From an uncultured Bacteriovoracaceae bacterium (GTDB lineage Bacteria > Bdellovibrionota > Bacteriovoracia > Bacteriovoracales > Bacteriovoracaceae), in the NCBI GenBank assembly GCA_937923325.1, contig CAKZUQ010000010.1, positions 1 through 64,000 of the forward strand: a stretch of DNA of 64,000 bases, given 5' to 3'. Of the stretch, positions 8,789-17,616 are shown one piece after another. Both the position numbers and the translations under genes were made by a program. Within the stretch, counting starts at the first letter, position 1. Every line of letters starts with the position of its first letter. The notes under the pieces are model-generated. The model saw nothing but the letters and a program-made list of their open reading frames with translations. It searched no databases and was not told where the DNA came from.

Positions 8789-9834
8789 TAAATTTTCCTT
8801 GTAATATTTGGATTACGTTTTAATTTTTCAATATAAACTTTACTTTTAGAGGACATAATATTCTTAAAGCTCTTTGTATTTAAATAGAATGCTCTATATG
8901 TATTCTTTAAGATATATTCTTCCTTAGTTGAATTGAACTTATCTCCAACTCTTAGAATATAAAGTTTGATCGCACGTCGATAGAAAAGCCTTTCAATTGC
9001 TTTTGGATGTAACTTAAACCTTCTTCGCTTTAATAAACCTTCATAAGTAATTTTATAAAGTTTATCTTTATTCAATTCAGACTTAAGAGTTTTTTCAATC
9101 TCAGAAAAATCAATAGAGTCATTTATATTAAAATCACAATCACTCTCAGTAAGAAATTCTTGCCCTAAAAAAACTGTATCCTTTATAAAGGTATATTTTT
9201 TTAATGATATTTTCTTTAAATAAGTTGGATCTATTCTATAAGCAGCAACACTTTCAGCAAAGTCTTCAAAGTAATGGCTTGAAGAGTATTCTGATGTATG
9301 AGTTTTAAAGTCTACAGGCTCAAGTCTATTTCTTTCATTTTTGTACCATCCACCATCTACATTTCTCCAAATAAGAGAAGTATCTAACTTAGCAATAGCA
9401 TCAGATAAAGCATGTGCTAGTTCATGAAATATTATCGCAACTCGCCTATCTGAAGAATACTTAAACCATTCCTTAGGATTTATTGTTATGATAGAGTTAC
9501 CGAACATAGCAACTCCATCTAGTTTAGGGTTAGATTTGTAAATAATCTGGCTTTTAAGTCTAATGTTTGAAACTCTTAACCACTTGGGCATAAGCATTAC
9601 AGCATCATAGATTTCTCTAATATGGTAAGATTTAAAGTTAGGGTCTCTTAACAATTTAGTTACGTTATGACCTTTGGCCCTTAAAAAGGACTTAATGTTA
9701 GCAAACTCTACTTTATCAGAAGAAACTCTACACACAGCTTTATAGAGGTCATTTTCTTCAATGGAGTTGGCCCTCTGAGCGAATGAACTCAGAGATAATG
9801 ATAAAATAAAAAAGTATAGAATTAATTTAGTCAT
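8788..9834 (-). CDS. Secreted ATLF-like zinc metalloprotease (first of a tandem pair)
   Basis: 348 residues with a signal peptide (LSLSLSSFAQ, cleavage near 19-20). HELAH is at 137-141 and EDFAESVAAYR at 190-200, in the same order and spacing as the following paralogue. Other shared blocks are the WRNVDGGW segment and FLGQEFLTESDC (FLGQEFIDETDC in the partner). The zinc-gluzincin fold is clear from motifs; the substrate is unknown. The Cys-containing C-terminal part, shared by both, has no recognised domain. Secreted proteases are abundant in Bdellovibrio-type predators, which makes a role in prey digestion plausible but unproven. Confidence 0.75.
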   Translation of the reverse strand: MTKLILYFFILSLSLSSFAQRANSIEENDLYKAVCRVSSDKVEFANIKSFLRAKGHNVTKLLRDPNFKSYHIREIYDAVMLMPKWLRVSNIRLKSQIIYKSNPKLDGVAMFGNSIITINPKEWFKYSSDRRVAIIFHELAHALSDAIAKLDTSLIWRNVDGGWYKNERNRLEPVDFKTHTSEYSSSHYFEDFAESVAAYRIDPTYLKKISLKKYTFIKDTVFLGQEFLTESDCDFNINDSIDFSEIEKTLKSELNKDKLYKITYEGLLKRRRFKLHPKAIERLFYRRAIKLYILRVGDKFNSTKEEYILKNTYRAFYLNTKSFKNIMSSKSKVYIEKLKRNPNITRKI

Positions 9835-9997
9835 TTTTATCCTTTACACTGGTATACTATTGAAATTACGTATTGATTCATAACACTTACACTAATTTAC
9901 TTATATTATGCATACAATAACGCATCACATGATATTTACTAGTATATTTGTAAAAATGACATTGTTTAAGTCCTAAATATATTGATATACCTATGCT

Positions 9998-11089
9998 ATG
10001 GAAGTTTACAACAAAACAATTTTTAGCTTTATTTCAAAGCTCACTCACTTTGCTAAGGAAATACTTAGTACTGAGTGTAATTTGATTGTTAAGAGAAATA
10101 GGTTCCAGTTAAATAACTACCTCTACCCACTTAAGATAATAATTTTTACTGGGCAAAATAAAATTGGATACTTTGAGCAATCAACTTATCAAATAGGTCT
10201 CAATGAAAATCTTCTCTATGAAACAAGAGATCACATTCTAAAAGATATATTAAGGCATGAGCTGGCCCACTTTCTTACCTTTATTCACTACCCGACGGCC
10301 AAAGCTCACGGTGTAGAATTTCAAGAAACATGTATCAAGTACAGATGGGATAAATCTATCAGTAAATCTTCAATGGATATAAAAACATACAAACAGGACG
10401 TCGTTGCAAATCTTGAAAATGAAAGAGTTTTATCTAAAGTGAAAAAACTTTTAAACCTAGCTTCGAGTACAAATGAACACGAAGCAGAACTTGCAACTGT
10501 AAAGGCCAACAAACTTCTTTTAAAGCACAACCTTCAATTTGGTGAACTAGAATTAGATGAAGAGAATTTATATGTAAAAAGAGTTATGAAGACTAAAAAA
10601 AGAAACTCTAAGATATCTGCAATTTACGATATCCTCAAAACCTTTTATGTTAATCCCGTTTTAAGATATGCCAAAGATGGTGTCTATTTAGAAGTATGCG
10701 GGACAATGTTAAATATAGAACTAAGTGATTATGTTACAGACTTTTTAGATCAAAAACTAGATGAACTCTGGTTAAAGACAAAGACAGAAAAGAAACTGAA
10801 AGGTCTAAGAGCGAAAAACTCTTTCTTTACAGGTTTAGCAAAAGGATATGAATCTAAAATCTACAACTCTCAAAGTGAATTTACTGAGAAAGAGAAAAAA
10901 TCACTTACAATTTACAGAAACAAAATGGACACTAAAGTAAGAAAGATTTATAAGAGTCTATCATCATCTAGTTGCAACTCTTCAATTGATCAAAATGCAT
11001 TTAACTCTGGTAAAAAAGTTGGTATATCTTTATCAATAAATAAAGGACTTAAGTCTAAGACTTCTAAGCTATTGGGATATTTTTCATGA
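9998..11089 (+). CDS. SprT-like metallopeptidase fused to a DUF2786 domain
   Basis: 363 residues, cytoplasmic. The N-terminal part has HELAH (87-91) and a following HGVEFQ (104-109), the SprT-like arrangement of HExxH with a downstream His. Residues about 143-182 (VLSKVKKLLNLASSTNEHEA onward) are a clear DUF2786 motif of unknown function. The rest is Lys-rich with no recognised domain. The combination is also seen in some plasmid and phage proteins, so the gene may have been acquired. The stop overlaps the next start as ATGA. The start region has no good ribosome site. Confidence 0.7.
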   Translation: MEVYNKTIFSFISKLTHFAKEILSTECNLIVKRNRFQLNNYLYPLKIIIFTGQNKIGYFEQSTYQIGLNENLLYETRDHILKDILRHELAHFLTFIHYPTAKAHGVEFQETCIKYRWDKSISKSSMDIKTYKQDVVANLENERVLSKVKKLLNLASSTNEHEAELATVKANKLLLKHNLQFGELELDEENLYVKRVMKTKKRNSKISAIYDILKTFYVNPVLRYAKDGVYLEVCGTMLNIELSDYVTDFLDQKLDELWLKTKTEKKLKGLRAKNSFFTGLAKGYESKIYNSQSEFTEKEKKSLTIYRNKMDTKVRKIYKSLSSSSCNSSIDQNAFNSGKKVGISLSINKGLKSKTSKLLGYFS

Positions 11090-11463
11090 CTATAAAGAGA
11101 CAATATATTATATCATTTACTTTATTATTTTTAGCTGTTGCTATTGGGGCCTTCGGAGCTCATGCATTAAAGCACTTACTTACCGAGAAGTATCTTACAA
11201 CTTTTAAAACAGGTTCTCAGTATCACTTTTATCATGCGATTTCTTTATTTCTAATAGCAATGCTTAATGATAAATATTCGAATAGTTTTAAAAGAAGCTA
11301 CAATTTTATACTTGTTGGACTCTTGATATTTAGTTTTAATTGCTACCTCTACGCTACTTTACATATAAAGTTTTTTGCTATGATCGTTCCTTTAGGTGGA
11401 ATCTCTTTATTAATTGGGTGGGCTACATTAATTTATCAATTTTCTAAAAAGGAATTAAAATGA
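11086..11463 (+). CDS. DUF423 family membrane protein
   Basis: 125 residues with four hydrophobic segments. The family signature is evident: GAFGAHALK near 21-29, then FKTGSQYHFYHAISL. DUF423 proteins (YgdD in E. coli) are small inner-membrane proteins of unknown role. The gene overlaps both neighbours by 4 bases (ATGA at 11086 and at 11460), so the three genes form a coupled unit. Confidence 0.88.
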   Translation: MTIKRQYIISFTLLFLAVAIGAFGAHALKHLLTEKYLTTFKTGSQYHFYHAISLFLIAMLNDKYSNSFKRSYNFILVGLLIFSFNCYLYATLHIKFFAMIVPLGGISLLIGWATLIYQFSKKELK

Positions 11464-11801
11464 AAATTTTATTAGTTCTACTCTTAACGGCATGTGCATC
11501 TAAATATGAAATTCATCCATCGATTGACAAAAGAAGCTTTGCTCTCGACAAGGAAAACACTTCAATGGCACCCAGAGCTGTAAAGGGTCAAAGAGAAACA
11601 AGTTCATTTTGTGCGGGACAATTTCTATTTATGAGTAATGCTAAAAAAGAGACTGATAAGTCGATACCAAAGCTACTATCTAGAACCTGTCCAAAAAAAG
11701 TATTTCTTTTAGATGCAAAAGTAACAGAGACATGGTGGACAACAATAATTTATTCTAGAAGTTGTGTAAAAATAGAAGCTTATTGTCCAAGAGAATATTA
11801 G
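11460..11801 (+). CDS. Small lipoprotein, unknown function
   Basis: 113 residues. The short signal MKILLVLLLTAC gives a lipobox LTAC with lipidated Cys12. The mature protein has four further Cys (SSFCAGQF, SRTCPKK, SRSCVK, AYCPRE) that could form two disulfides. It is coupled to the DUF423 gene by ATGA. Its stop TAG is interleaved with the queE stop (TTAG at 11798-11801). No family recognised. Confidence 0.7.
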   Translation: MKILLVLLLTACASKYEIHPSIDKRSFALDKENTSMAPRAVKGQRETSSFCAGQFLFMSNAKKETDKSIPKLLSRTCPKKVFLLDAKVTETWWTTIIYSRSCVKIEAYCPREY

Positions 11802-12484
11802 ATATTTTTTTTATCAGGTCCATGTAGCCATTTATGCTGTTGACCTATAACCCTAAAGAGAGATCCATTAAGTTCATTTATATCTATAATTTCTTTAAAT
11901 CTAGCTAATGGAAATTCTTCATTCGGTTCATAGCATGGTGTTATAACCCAGGAATCATTATTTTTATATCTTTTAGCAAGTTCATAATAAGCGTTAAAAT
12001 CTCTTTGATCAGCAATAACAGCTTTTATTTGAGACTTATGAGCGTATTTATTAATGAACTTTTCAAAAACTTTTTCGTTAAAGCGAACTTCAGTGGATGG
12101 AGTTTTAAAATCAAAGCTAATGAAGTCAACAATATCAAATACGCTATCTACGCATCTTGTTCCAGCAGCTTCTATATTTATAAAATAACCCTTTTCTTTA
12201 AGAGCTAAAGCTAACTCTAAAACCTTTGGCTCATTTTTTGGATGTAATGGGTCTCCGCCAGTGATTGAAACTCTTTTGATTGTTGAGTTCGCCTCAATCT
12301 CGATGCGTTGTAATACAGACTCTAAATCTTCATTAGGAGCATCAAAACTCCAAGTTTCCAAAGAATCACAATTAACACACCCTACCGCACAACCTTGAAA
12401 GCGAACAAACACCTGCGGTGTTCCAATAAAAACACCTTCACCTTCAGTTGCTCTATAAATGGAATTGATTGAATAACTTAACAT
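11798..12484 (-). CDS. queE: 7-carboxy-7-deazaguanine synthase (radical SAM)
   Basis: 228 residues. QueE rearranges 6-carboxytetrahydropterin into 7-carboxy-7-deazaguanine, an early step to preQ0 and queuosine. Cys32, Cys36 and Cys39 (CAVGCVNC) bind the [4Fe-4S] cluster. GGDPL (about 76-80) contacts S-adenosylmethionine. EGEGVFIGTPQVFVRFQGC and the C-terminal QQHKWLHG fit the family. The last enzyme of queuosine insertion, tgt, is 7 kb downstream in the window. The gene is transcribed toward the lipoprotein gene and shares its last four bases. Confidence 0.92.
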   Translation of the reverse strand: MLSYSINSIYRATEGEGVFIGTPQVFVRFQGCAVGCVNCDSLETWSFDAPNEDLESVLQRIEIEANSTIKRVSITGGDPLHPKNEPKVLELALALKEKGYFINIEAAGTRCVDSVFDIVDFISFDFKTPSTEVRFNEKVFEKFINKYAHKSQIKAVIADQRDFNAYYELAKRYKNNDSWVITPCYEPNEEFPLARFKEIIDINELNGSLFRVIGQQHKWLHGPDKKNI

Positions 12485-12560
12485 AAGTCTGAAAACTTAC
12501 TCAAAACTGAACATACCGTCTAGTCTTTATGAGCTTTTTTAGTAGATATTACATAAACAT

Positions 12561-12588
12561 TTGAAATTCCTTTTAAAAAAGCTACAAT
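12561..12588 (+). promoter_or_regulatory. Strong sigma-70 promoter for a probable leaderless mRNA
   Basis: TTGAAA (12561-12566), a 16-base spacer and TACAAT (12583-12588). Transcription would begin near 12595, at or just before the second in-frame ATG at 12596. There is no Shine-Dalgarno sequence before either ATG. Confidence 0.65.
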
Positions 12589-12589
12589 T

Positions 12590-13438
12590 ATGTCTATGAA
12601 AGAACTTTTATCTATTACTGCTTTAATACTACTTATATCTTGTAACGCGAATCAAAACCCAAATGTAGTGAATCGTGAAAATGCTGACAAAGAAGAGACA
12701 AAAGTAACTGAAGATGAAGCAATAAGATCTCAAATGAATAGAAATCGCGGATCTGACACTGTTATTCAAGCAACAATAATGGATGAAGTTAAATCAACTA
12801 AAAAAGCCTACTACCCAGAAGGTTACTCAGAAGTTCCAAGTAGTACGACCACAGAAAGCTATGCTGAAAAAATAGATATTTCAAAATATACTACAGAGTG
12901 CGGAGTGTTAAAAGAAACGACTTCTACTGTCGGAGAGAGAATTGCCGATTGCAGAAAAAAATACACCAACACAATGGGAATTCCTTCAAGCTGGGTAGCA
13001 AAAAACTTTGGAGTATCAGGAGAAGGAAATTGGTCTTTGGTATCTGTTGCAATAGATGCGACTCAAACTCCAGAAGTCACAACACTTGTCTGGTATGACT
13101 TTACGACTAGGTTACTATGGAGTGATCACATAAAAGAAGCTACTTTTGAAGAAGCGGTATCTGACTTTAATGGAGTATGTAAAACTTTTAACAAGGATAA
13201 TGTTCACTTTTTAAATACAAGCTATATCGATTGGAGACTTCCAACTCGTAGTGAATTTCTACAAGCGGACATCAATGGTTCAAGATATATATTAAATAAC
13301 CTTGATAAGACATATTGGACATCTACACTTCTAACAAGAGAAGCTGTATATTCTATTAAACAAAGTACAGGAAACTCATCTTCAACGGCCCTAACAGAAA
13401 CACACTCTGTAAGATGCGTAGGTGTTGCGTTTCAATAA
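12590..13438 (+). CDS. Lipoprotein with C-terminal DUF1566 (Lcl) domain
   Basis: 282 residues from the first ATG. The signal MKELLSITALILLISC ends in lipobox LISC with Cys18. After an Asp/Glu/Asn-rich linker, residues about 165-282 form a DUF1566 domain (WYDFTTRLLW, YIDWRLPTRSEF, YWTSTL, VRCVGV), a C-type-lectin-like fold common in surface proteins of Bdellovibrionota and other deltaproteobacteria-like groups. The promoter lies so close that the second ATG at 12596 is the more likely start (280 residues, leaderless). A role in surface binding is inferred only from the fold. Confidence 0.8.
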   Translation: MSMKELLSITALILLISCNANQNPNVVNRENADKEETKVTEDEAIRSQMNRNRGSDTVIQATIMDEVKSTKKAYYPEGYSEVPSSTTTESYAEKIDISKYTTECGVLKETTSTVGERIADCRKKYTNTMGIPSSWVAKNFGVSGEGNWSLVSVAIDATQTPEVTTLVWYDFTTRLLWSDHIKEATFEEAVSDFNGVCKTFNKDNVHFLNTSYIDWRLPTRSEFLQADINGSRYILNNLDKTYWTSTLLTREAVYSIKQSTGNSSSTALTETHSVRCVGVAFQ

Positions 13439-13459
13439 ACTTAAAACTTAGGTATTATA

Positions 13460-13804
13460 GTGAAGAATTATCTCAGGGATAGAGAAATACAAGAAAATCT
13501 AAAAAGAATAGAGAATTATAAAAACTCTGTTGAAAAACCTCTGTATGACCTTAATAATTTAGAGACCTATGAAGTTCAAATTAAAATAGATAATTCTCTT
13601 AAACATGGACAATTTAAAAATGATTCTGAGAATCAATACATCTGGTATGCTACATCTCAAACATTTAAAGCGATGAAAAAAGATATTTTTTCTTTAGATG
13701 AATCTGATTTAGATCTACAAAAGCTAATAGACTGTAAAAGCTGTAATACTGAATTAGATAGACAGTTTTGGAATTTTTGCCCTCATTGTGGGAGTAGCTT
13801 CTAA
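13460..13804 (+). CDS. Hypothetical protein with C-terminal zinc ribbon
   Basis: 114 residues, GTG start with AGG 7 bases upstream. The N-terminal two thirds are charged and probably helical. The C terminus has CKSCNTELDRQFWNFCPHC, a four-cysteine zinc ribbon. The stop shares one base with the next ATG (TAATG), so translation is coupled to the 306-residue protein and, through it, to the globin. Function unknown. Confidence 0.65.
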   Translation: MKNYLRDREIQENLKRIENYKNSVEKPLYDLNNLETYEVQIKIDNSLKHGQFKNDSENQYIWYATSQTFKAMKKDIFSLDESDLDLQKLIDCKSCNTELDRQFWNFCPHCGSSF

Positions 13805-14724
13805 TGTTTTATCACACTTATGACAATATAGAAGATATAGAACCAGAGTTCGTTGCCTCTTTAGAGGCCCTATTAAAAGATAGGACTCCATCATTTGACT
13901 TCATTAAATCAAATGAAAAAGAAGAGACCAACTCAACTTATTATCTTTTCTTTGGGAACAAAGACAACTCTCCTAAGGCCTTTATAAAGTCAAAAATTGA
14001 AAGGCCAAAACAAACAATACTCAATAAAATCATTCCATTTAAAGATTCTAAGTTTTTAAAATGGAGTGGACCTAAGACCTACTCTGATTCTTTCTTTATA
14101 GATCTTAAATATAAAACTGAATTCAGTATTTTCTTTCAAAATATGGCCAAAGAAAAAGCTAAGGAATTACAACTGAAAGAACATAGGTTAATAAGTCCCA
14201 TACCGATTTCGAAAGAGTCAACACCACCTAAGAAGTTTTTAAATTCTCTATTTAAAACAAAAAACAGTTACGAAGAGTATATAAAATCACTAAACATAGT
14301 TACTCAAAAAGAAATTACAAGTATATTTAAAGATCATCACACTTTAGAATTAAAACAATACAATTCTCTACTAGACTGTTTTAGTTACAAAGAAAAAAGT
14401 AAAGATGAGTACAAGAGTTTAAAGAAAAACTGGCCTTATAATCTATTGACTAATATAGAGCATTCTATAATGTCTTTAGAAACAAATGATCAAATTCTCG
14501 CATTTACGGTTCTTATTAAGAACGACTTAAAACATAGTTTTTTCTATACGAATAATTTACTTAACCTTGTTGATGAAAGAATATTAACTCAACTAGCACT
14601 GATGTTATTCTACGAAGAAAACAGTTCGATCTATCTACACTCTTTAAATAAAGTTGAATTTACATCTGAATACGAGAAATTAAATTTTGATTCATATATT
14701 GAAAAAGAGTATGTCTTATCATGA
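13804..14724 (+). CDS. Hypothetical 306-residue protein in the globin cassette
   Basis: No signal peptide or membrane segment. Lys/Phe/Tyr-rich with no family recognised. The second half (YNLLTNIEHSIMSL, ILAFTVLIKN, LTQLALMLFYEE) has a faint resemblance to the acetyltransferase-like arrangement of alternating sheets and helices, too weak to name. It sits between a zinc-ribbon protein (1-base overlap) and a truncated globin (4-base ATGA overlap), so the three products are probably needed together. Confidence 0.6.
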   Translation: MFYHTYDNIEDIEPEFVASLEALLKDRTPSFDFIKSNEKEETNSTYYLFFGNKDNSPKAFIKSKIERPKQTILNKIIPFKDSKFLKWSGPKTYSDSFFIDLKYKTEFSIFFQNMAKEKAKELQLKEHRLISPIPISKESTPPKKFLNSLFKTKNSYEEYIKSLNIVTQKEITSIFKDHHTLELKQYNSLLDCFSYKEKSKDEYKSLKKNWPYNLLTNIEHSIMSLETNDQILAFTVLIKNDLKHSFFYTNNLLNLVDERILTQLALMLFYEENSSIYLHSLNKVEFTSEYEKLNFDSYIEKEYVLS

Positions 14725-15077
14725 TGGACTTAGTATTAATAAGTAAAGTTGTACACTCCTTTTATGACAAAGCAAAAAGAGATATCCTGATTGGTTATCA
14801 TTTTAGAGTGATCGAAAACTTTGATGAACATATTCCTAAGATTGTTAGTTTTTGGGAGCTTCAGATAAACAAAGAAATCACAAATAAAGACCACTTACCC
14901 TTCAATATCTTAAAAAAACATGCACCACTCTTAATAAATAAAGGTGAAATTTTTAGGTGGGAGCTTTTGTTTAAGCAAACTCTTGAGGAGTTTGAAGAAT
15001 TAACAGATAAAGATATTGAGGTATGGATGTCATTAGTAGACTTTTTTAAGCAGAGACTACTTACTTCACTTTCTTAG
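14721..15077 (+). CDS. Group III truncated haemoglobin
   Basis: 118 residues, the short 2-on-2 globin length. The pattern ISKVVHSFYDKAKRD, then HIPKIVSFWE, NILKKHAPL and FRWELLFKQTL matches group III truncated globins. His67 in KKHAPL is the probable proximal haem ligand, Phe44-Trp45 lie on the distal side, and Trp80 matches the family FxxW. Such globins bind O2 or NO and are often linked to nitrosative or microaerobic stress. The start overlaps the previous gene by ATGA, and the 3' end overlaps a convergent lipoprotein gene by 17 bases. Confidence 0.8.
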   Translation: MMDLVLISKVVHSFYDKAKRDILIGYHFRVIENFDEHIPKIVSFWELQINKEITNKDHLPFNILKKHAPLLINKGEIFRWELLFKQTLEEFEELTDKDIEVWMSLVDFFKQRLLTSLS

Positions 15078-15438
15078 CATTAAAAGCTTTTTGAACAAAT
15101 CTTTCAAGAATAGGTTCACCCGAGACATAGTCAAATGACCAATTCGAAGAGTGATAGCCATCAAAAGTCAGAGCACTTTCAAAGGCGTCTTTTGAGTTTC
15201 CGTAATAAAGAGCATTAAATTCAATAAGTTTTGCTTTGGCCTTATAGCCAACTAAACATTTAGGTCGATATTCATGGCAATTAACAAGTACGGTACCAAT
15301 ACGTGCAGGGACGATAAACTTGAAATCTTTATCTATTTTTGTCCCCATAGAAAGGATATCATCCTTAGTAAAGCTCGTTTCACTCTCGGTACAAGAAACG
15401 AAAAAAATTAATAGAAAAGTAAAAATAATTTCTTTCAT
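15061..15438 (-). CDS. Small lipoprotein, unknown function
   Basis: 125 residues. Signal MKEIIFTFLLIFFVSC with lipobox FVSC and lipidated Cys16. Two further Cys (VNCHEYRPKCLVG) could form a disulfide. The mature protein is mixed alpha/beta in composition without a recognised domain. The last 17 bases are antisense to the end of the globin gene. It lies 8 bases after the SDR stop on the same strand, in the direction SDR start, SDR stop, this gene, so it may be the last gene of a helicase-SDR-lipoprotein unit. Confidence 0.7.
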   Translation of the reverse strand: MKEIIFTFLLIFFVSCTESETSFTKDDILSMGTKIDKDFKFIVPARIGTVLVNCHEYRPKCLVGYKAKAKLIEFNALYYGNSKDAFESALTFDGYHSSNWSFDYVSGEPILERFVQKAFNAKKVK

Positions 15439-15446
15439 ACTAATAA

Positions 15447-16328
15447 TTATAAATTGGATGTGATGTTTTTCAAAGCTAATTCCATCGTAGGAAAGTTATA
15501 TTTAAACTTTGTTTCATTAAGTTTAACAGCTTTAACATCTTGATCATCAAAAATCATCTGAGCAACTTCTCCTTTTAACAAGGTCAAGGCAAACTTTGGA
15601 ACAGTCAATTTTGCAGGTTTATTAAGGAGCTTACTAAATATTGTAGTAAATTCTTTATTAGATACATTAAATCGACTTACAGCATTCAAAGTTGTTGCTA
15701 GCTCAGCATTAAAAATACACTCAATGTAAACATTTGCTAAGTCATCTACATGAATCCAACTTATCATCTGCTTTCCACTTCCAAGTGTTCCACCTAATCC
15801 TAGTTTAAATACAGGATAAAGTTCTTTGATCATTCCCCCACTAGCACCTAAGACGACAGATACTCTTACAATAGAAACTGTGTCAGCTATAGACTCAGCT
15901 GTAAGAGCAGCTTTTTCCCATTTTTCACATACATTTTTTAGAAAACCTGAAGAATAGATACCAATAGCAGAAGTTGATATAAAATTGGATAAATGAATAT
16001 TAGATTTTTTTAATTCTTTAATTATTGTTTCTGTAGCAACAATTCTAGAGTTATATATTTCTTTTTTTTGATTATCGGTCCATCTCTTTGCAGTTAAGCT
16101 CTCCCCAACAAGATTTATCACAACATCTAAGTCATTTAATTCTTTGGTATCAAAGGAGTCGTTGTACGATTTCCATTCAATGGCCACAACTTTACTATCA
16201 AAAGTTTTTAGGCATCTCTTTACATCTCTAGTTAAAATAAAGACCTGATGACCTTGGGAAATCAACTTTCGAACAATTACTCTACCAACAAAACCTGTCC
16301 CACCGCTTAATAAAATCTTCTTGCTCAT
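15447..16328 (-). CDS. TIGR01777 family SDR epimerase (YfcH-like)
   Basis: 293 residues from the chosen ATG at 16326-16328, where MSKKILLSGGTGFVGR opens the Rossmann fold (GGTGFVG). A longer reading to 16367 would add 13 residues inside the helicase gene and displace the glycine motif from the N terminus. DVVINLVGESL, TSAIGIYSS and SWIHVDDLANVY are typical of the family, and a DUF1731-like end follows. NAD(P)-dependent, substrate unknown. It starts one base after the helicase stop (TAA T ATG), so the two are cotranscribed. Confidence 0.88.
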   Translation of the reverse strand: MSKKILLSGGTGFVGRVIVRKLISQGHQVFILTRDVKRCLKTFDSKVVAIEWKSYNDSFDTKELNDLDVVINLVGESLTAKRWTDNQKKEIYNSRIVATETIIKELKKSNIHLSNFISTSAIGIYSSGFLKNVCEKWEKAALTAESIADTVSIVRVSVVLGASGGMIKELYPVFKLGLGGTLGSGKQMISWIHVDDLANVYIECIFNAELATTLNAVSRFNVSNKEFTTIFSKLLNKPAKLTVPKFALTLLKGEVAQMIFDDQDVKAVKLNETKFKYNFPTMELALKNITSNL

Positions 16329-16329
16329 A

Positions 16330-17616
16330 TTACTTTCTTTTAATACCTTTTCTAGAGTTTTTTGCAAGTTGAGACCTCTTAGTGATCTTAACTCTTTTTA
16401 CTTTAGCCTTTTTTGCTGCTGGTTTTGGTTTTTTCTTAACCTCTTTAATGTCCTTAGCAATCAAATCTAAGTCAAAGTTAGATTGATCTTTAATTGCATT
16501 ATTAATAAATCCAATCATCTTGGAGTCATAGCCAGTAACAATATTATAAACAACACCGCTCTTTCCAGCTCTAGCGACACGTCCACAACGATGTAAATAG
16601 AACTCTGCATTTCTTGGAAGATTCCAATTAAACACCCATCTAAGGTCTTTTATATCGATTCCTCTAGCAGCAACATCAGTAGCAATAAGGACTTGAGATT
16701 TACCATCAACAAATGATTTATGGTTTGCAATTCTTTCTTTTTGTTCAAGATCACCATGAAGTTTCTTATACTTTAAACCTTTAAAATGTTGATCAATATA
16801 AGCAGCGATTTCATCAACCTGATTTTTTTGATTAGCAAAAACAATTCCTCTCCCCTTAGCTGTTTTTTCTAAAAACGCATGGGTAATTGACATTTTTTCT
16901 TTAACAGAAGCAAAGATATTATAAGTTTCAATTTTCTTTTGAACGGTATGGCTATCTTTAAATCCAACTTGAGTTAAGTTCTTTTTAGCAAACTTTTCGA
17001 GTAAGTATTCTTTTACACTATCTGGTAATGTGGCACTAAAGAAATGAATATCTGTTTGGTCATACTCAACGTATTTAACAATACCTTCAATATCTTTTTT
17101 AAAACCCATATCAAATAAAGTATCGGCCTCATCAAAAACTAAATATTTTAAATTAACAAAGCTAATTTCTTTTTTCTTCATTGATTGAAGAAGTTTATTA
17201 GGAGTTGTAATTAAAACTTCATAAGCCTGATCAGCTAAGTTTTTAGTAGCTCTATTTCTTTGACCACCAACTAAGTTTCGAACTCTTAGTTTTACGTGAT
17301 GAGATATATTTTTAAAAACAGTATGAATTTGAACTGATAATTCTTTTGTTGGTGCAATGATTACAGCAATTGGAGTCGACTTAGATTGTTGTGGGCCATG
17401 CTCATCTTCTATTCTTTTGATTAACTCACTAACAGGTAAAGCAAACGCAAGTGTCTTACCTGTTCCAGTTTGAGCTAAACAAATTGTGCTTTTACTATTT
17501 ATAATTTGTGGGATAACTTTTTTTTGTACCGGATTAGCCGACTTTATACCCTGTTCTTTTATGAACTCGTTAAAGTCCTCATCGATTCCCAATTCTTCAA
17601 AATTCATATATTTCAC
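16330..17616 (-). CDS. DEAD-box RNA helicase (RhlE-like)
   Basis: 428 residues with all core motifs in order: Q-motif region (KSANPVQKKVIPQI), AQTGTGKT (motif I), PTKELSVQI (Ia), GG, TTPNKL (Ib), DEAD (II), SAT (III), FANQ (IV), ATDVAARGID (V) and HRCGRVARAG (VI). The last 50 residues are Lys/Arg-rich (KKKPKPAAKKAKVKRVK), typical of RhlE/CsdA tails that hold RNA. It unwinds RNA in ribosome assembly or mRNA turnover. The stop is one base before the SDR start. Confidence 0.93.
   Translation of the reverse strand: MKYMNFEELGIDEDFNEFIKEQGIKSANPVQKKVIPQIINSKSTICLAQTGTGKTLAFALPVSELIKRIEDEHGPQQSKSTPIAVIIAPTKELSVQIHTVFKNISHHVKLRVRNLVGGQRNRATKNLADQAYEVLITTPNKLLQSMKKKEISFVNLKYLVFDEADTLFDMGFKKDIEGIVKYVEYDQTDIHFFSATLPDSVKEYLLEKFAKKNLTQVGFKDSHTVQKKIETYNIFASVKEKMSITHAFLEKTAKGRGIVFANQKNQVDEIAAYIDQHFKGLKYKKLHGDLEQKERIANHKSFVDGKSQVLIATDVAARGIDIKDLRWVFNWNLPRNAEFYLHRCGRVARAGKSGVVYNIVTGYDSKMIGFINNAIKDQSNFDLDLIAKDIKEVKKKPKPAAKKAKVKRVKITKRSQLAKNSRKGIKRK

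Noticed and set aside
16329..16367. Upstream extension of the SDR gene (13 residues)
   Set aside because: Lies inside the helicase coding end; the ATG at 16328, one base after the helicase stop, starts the Rossmann motif at the normal place.
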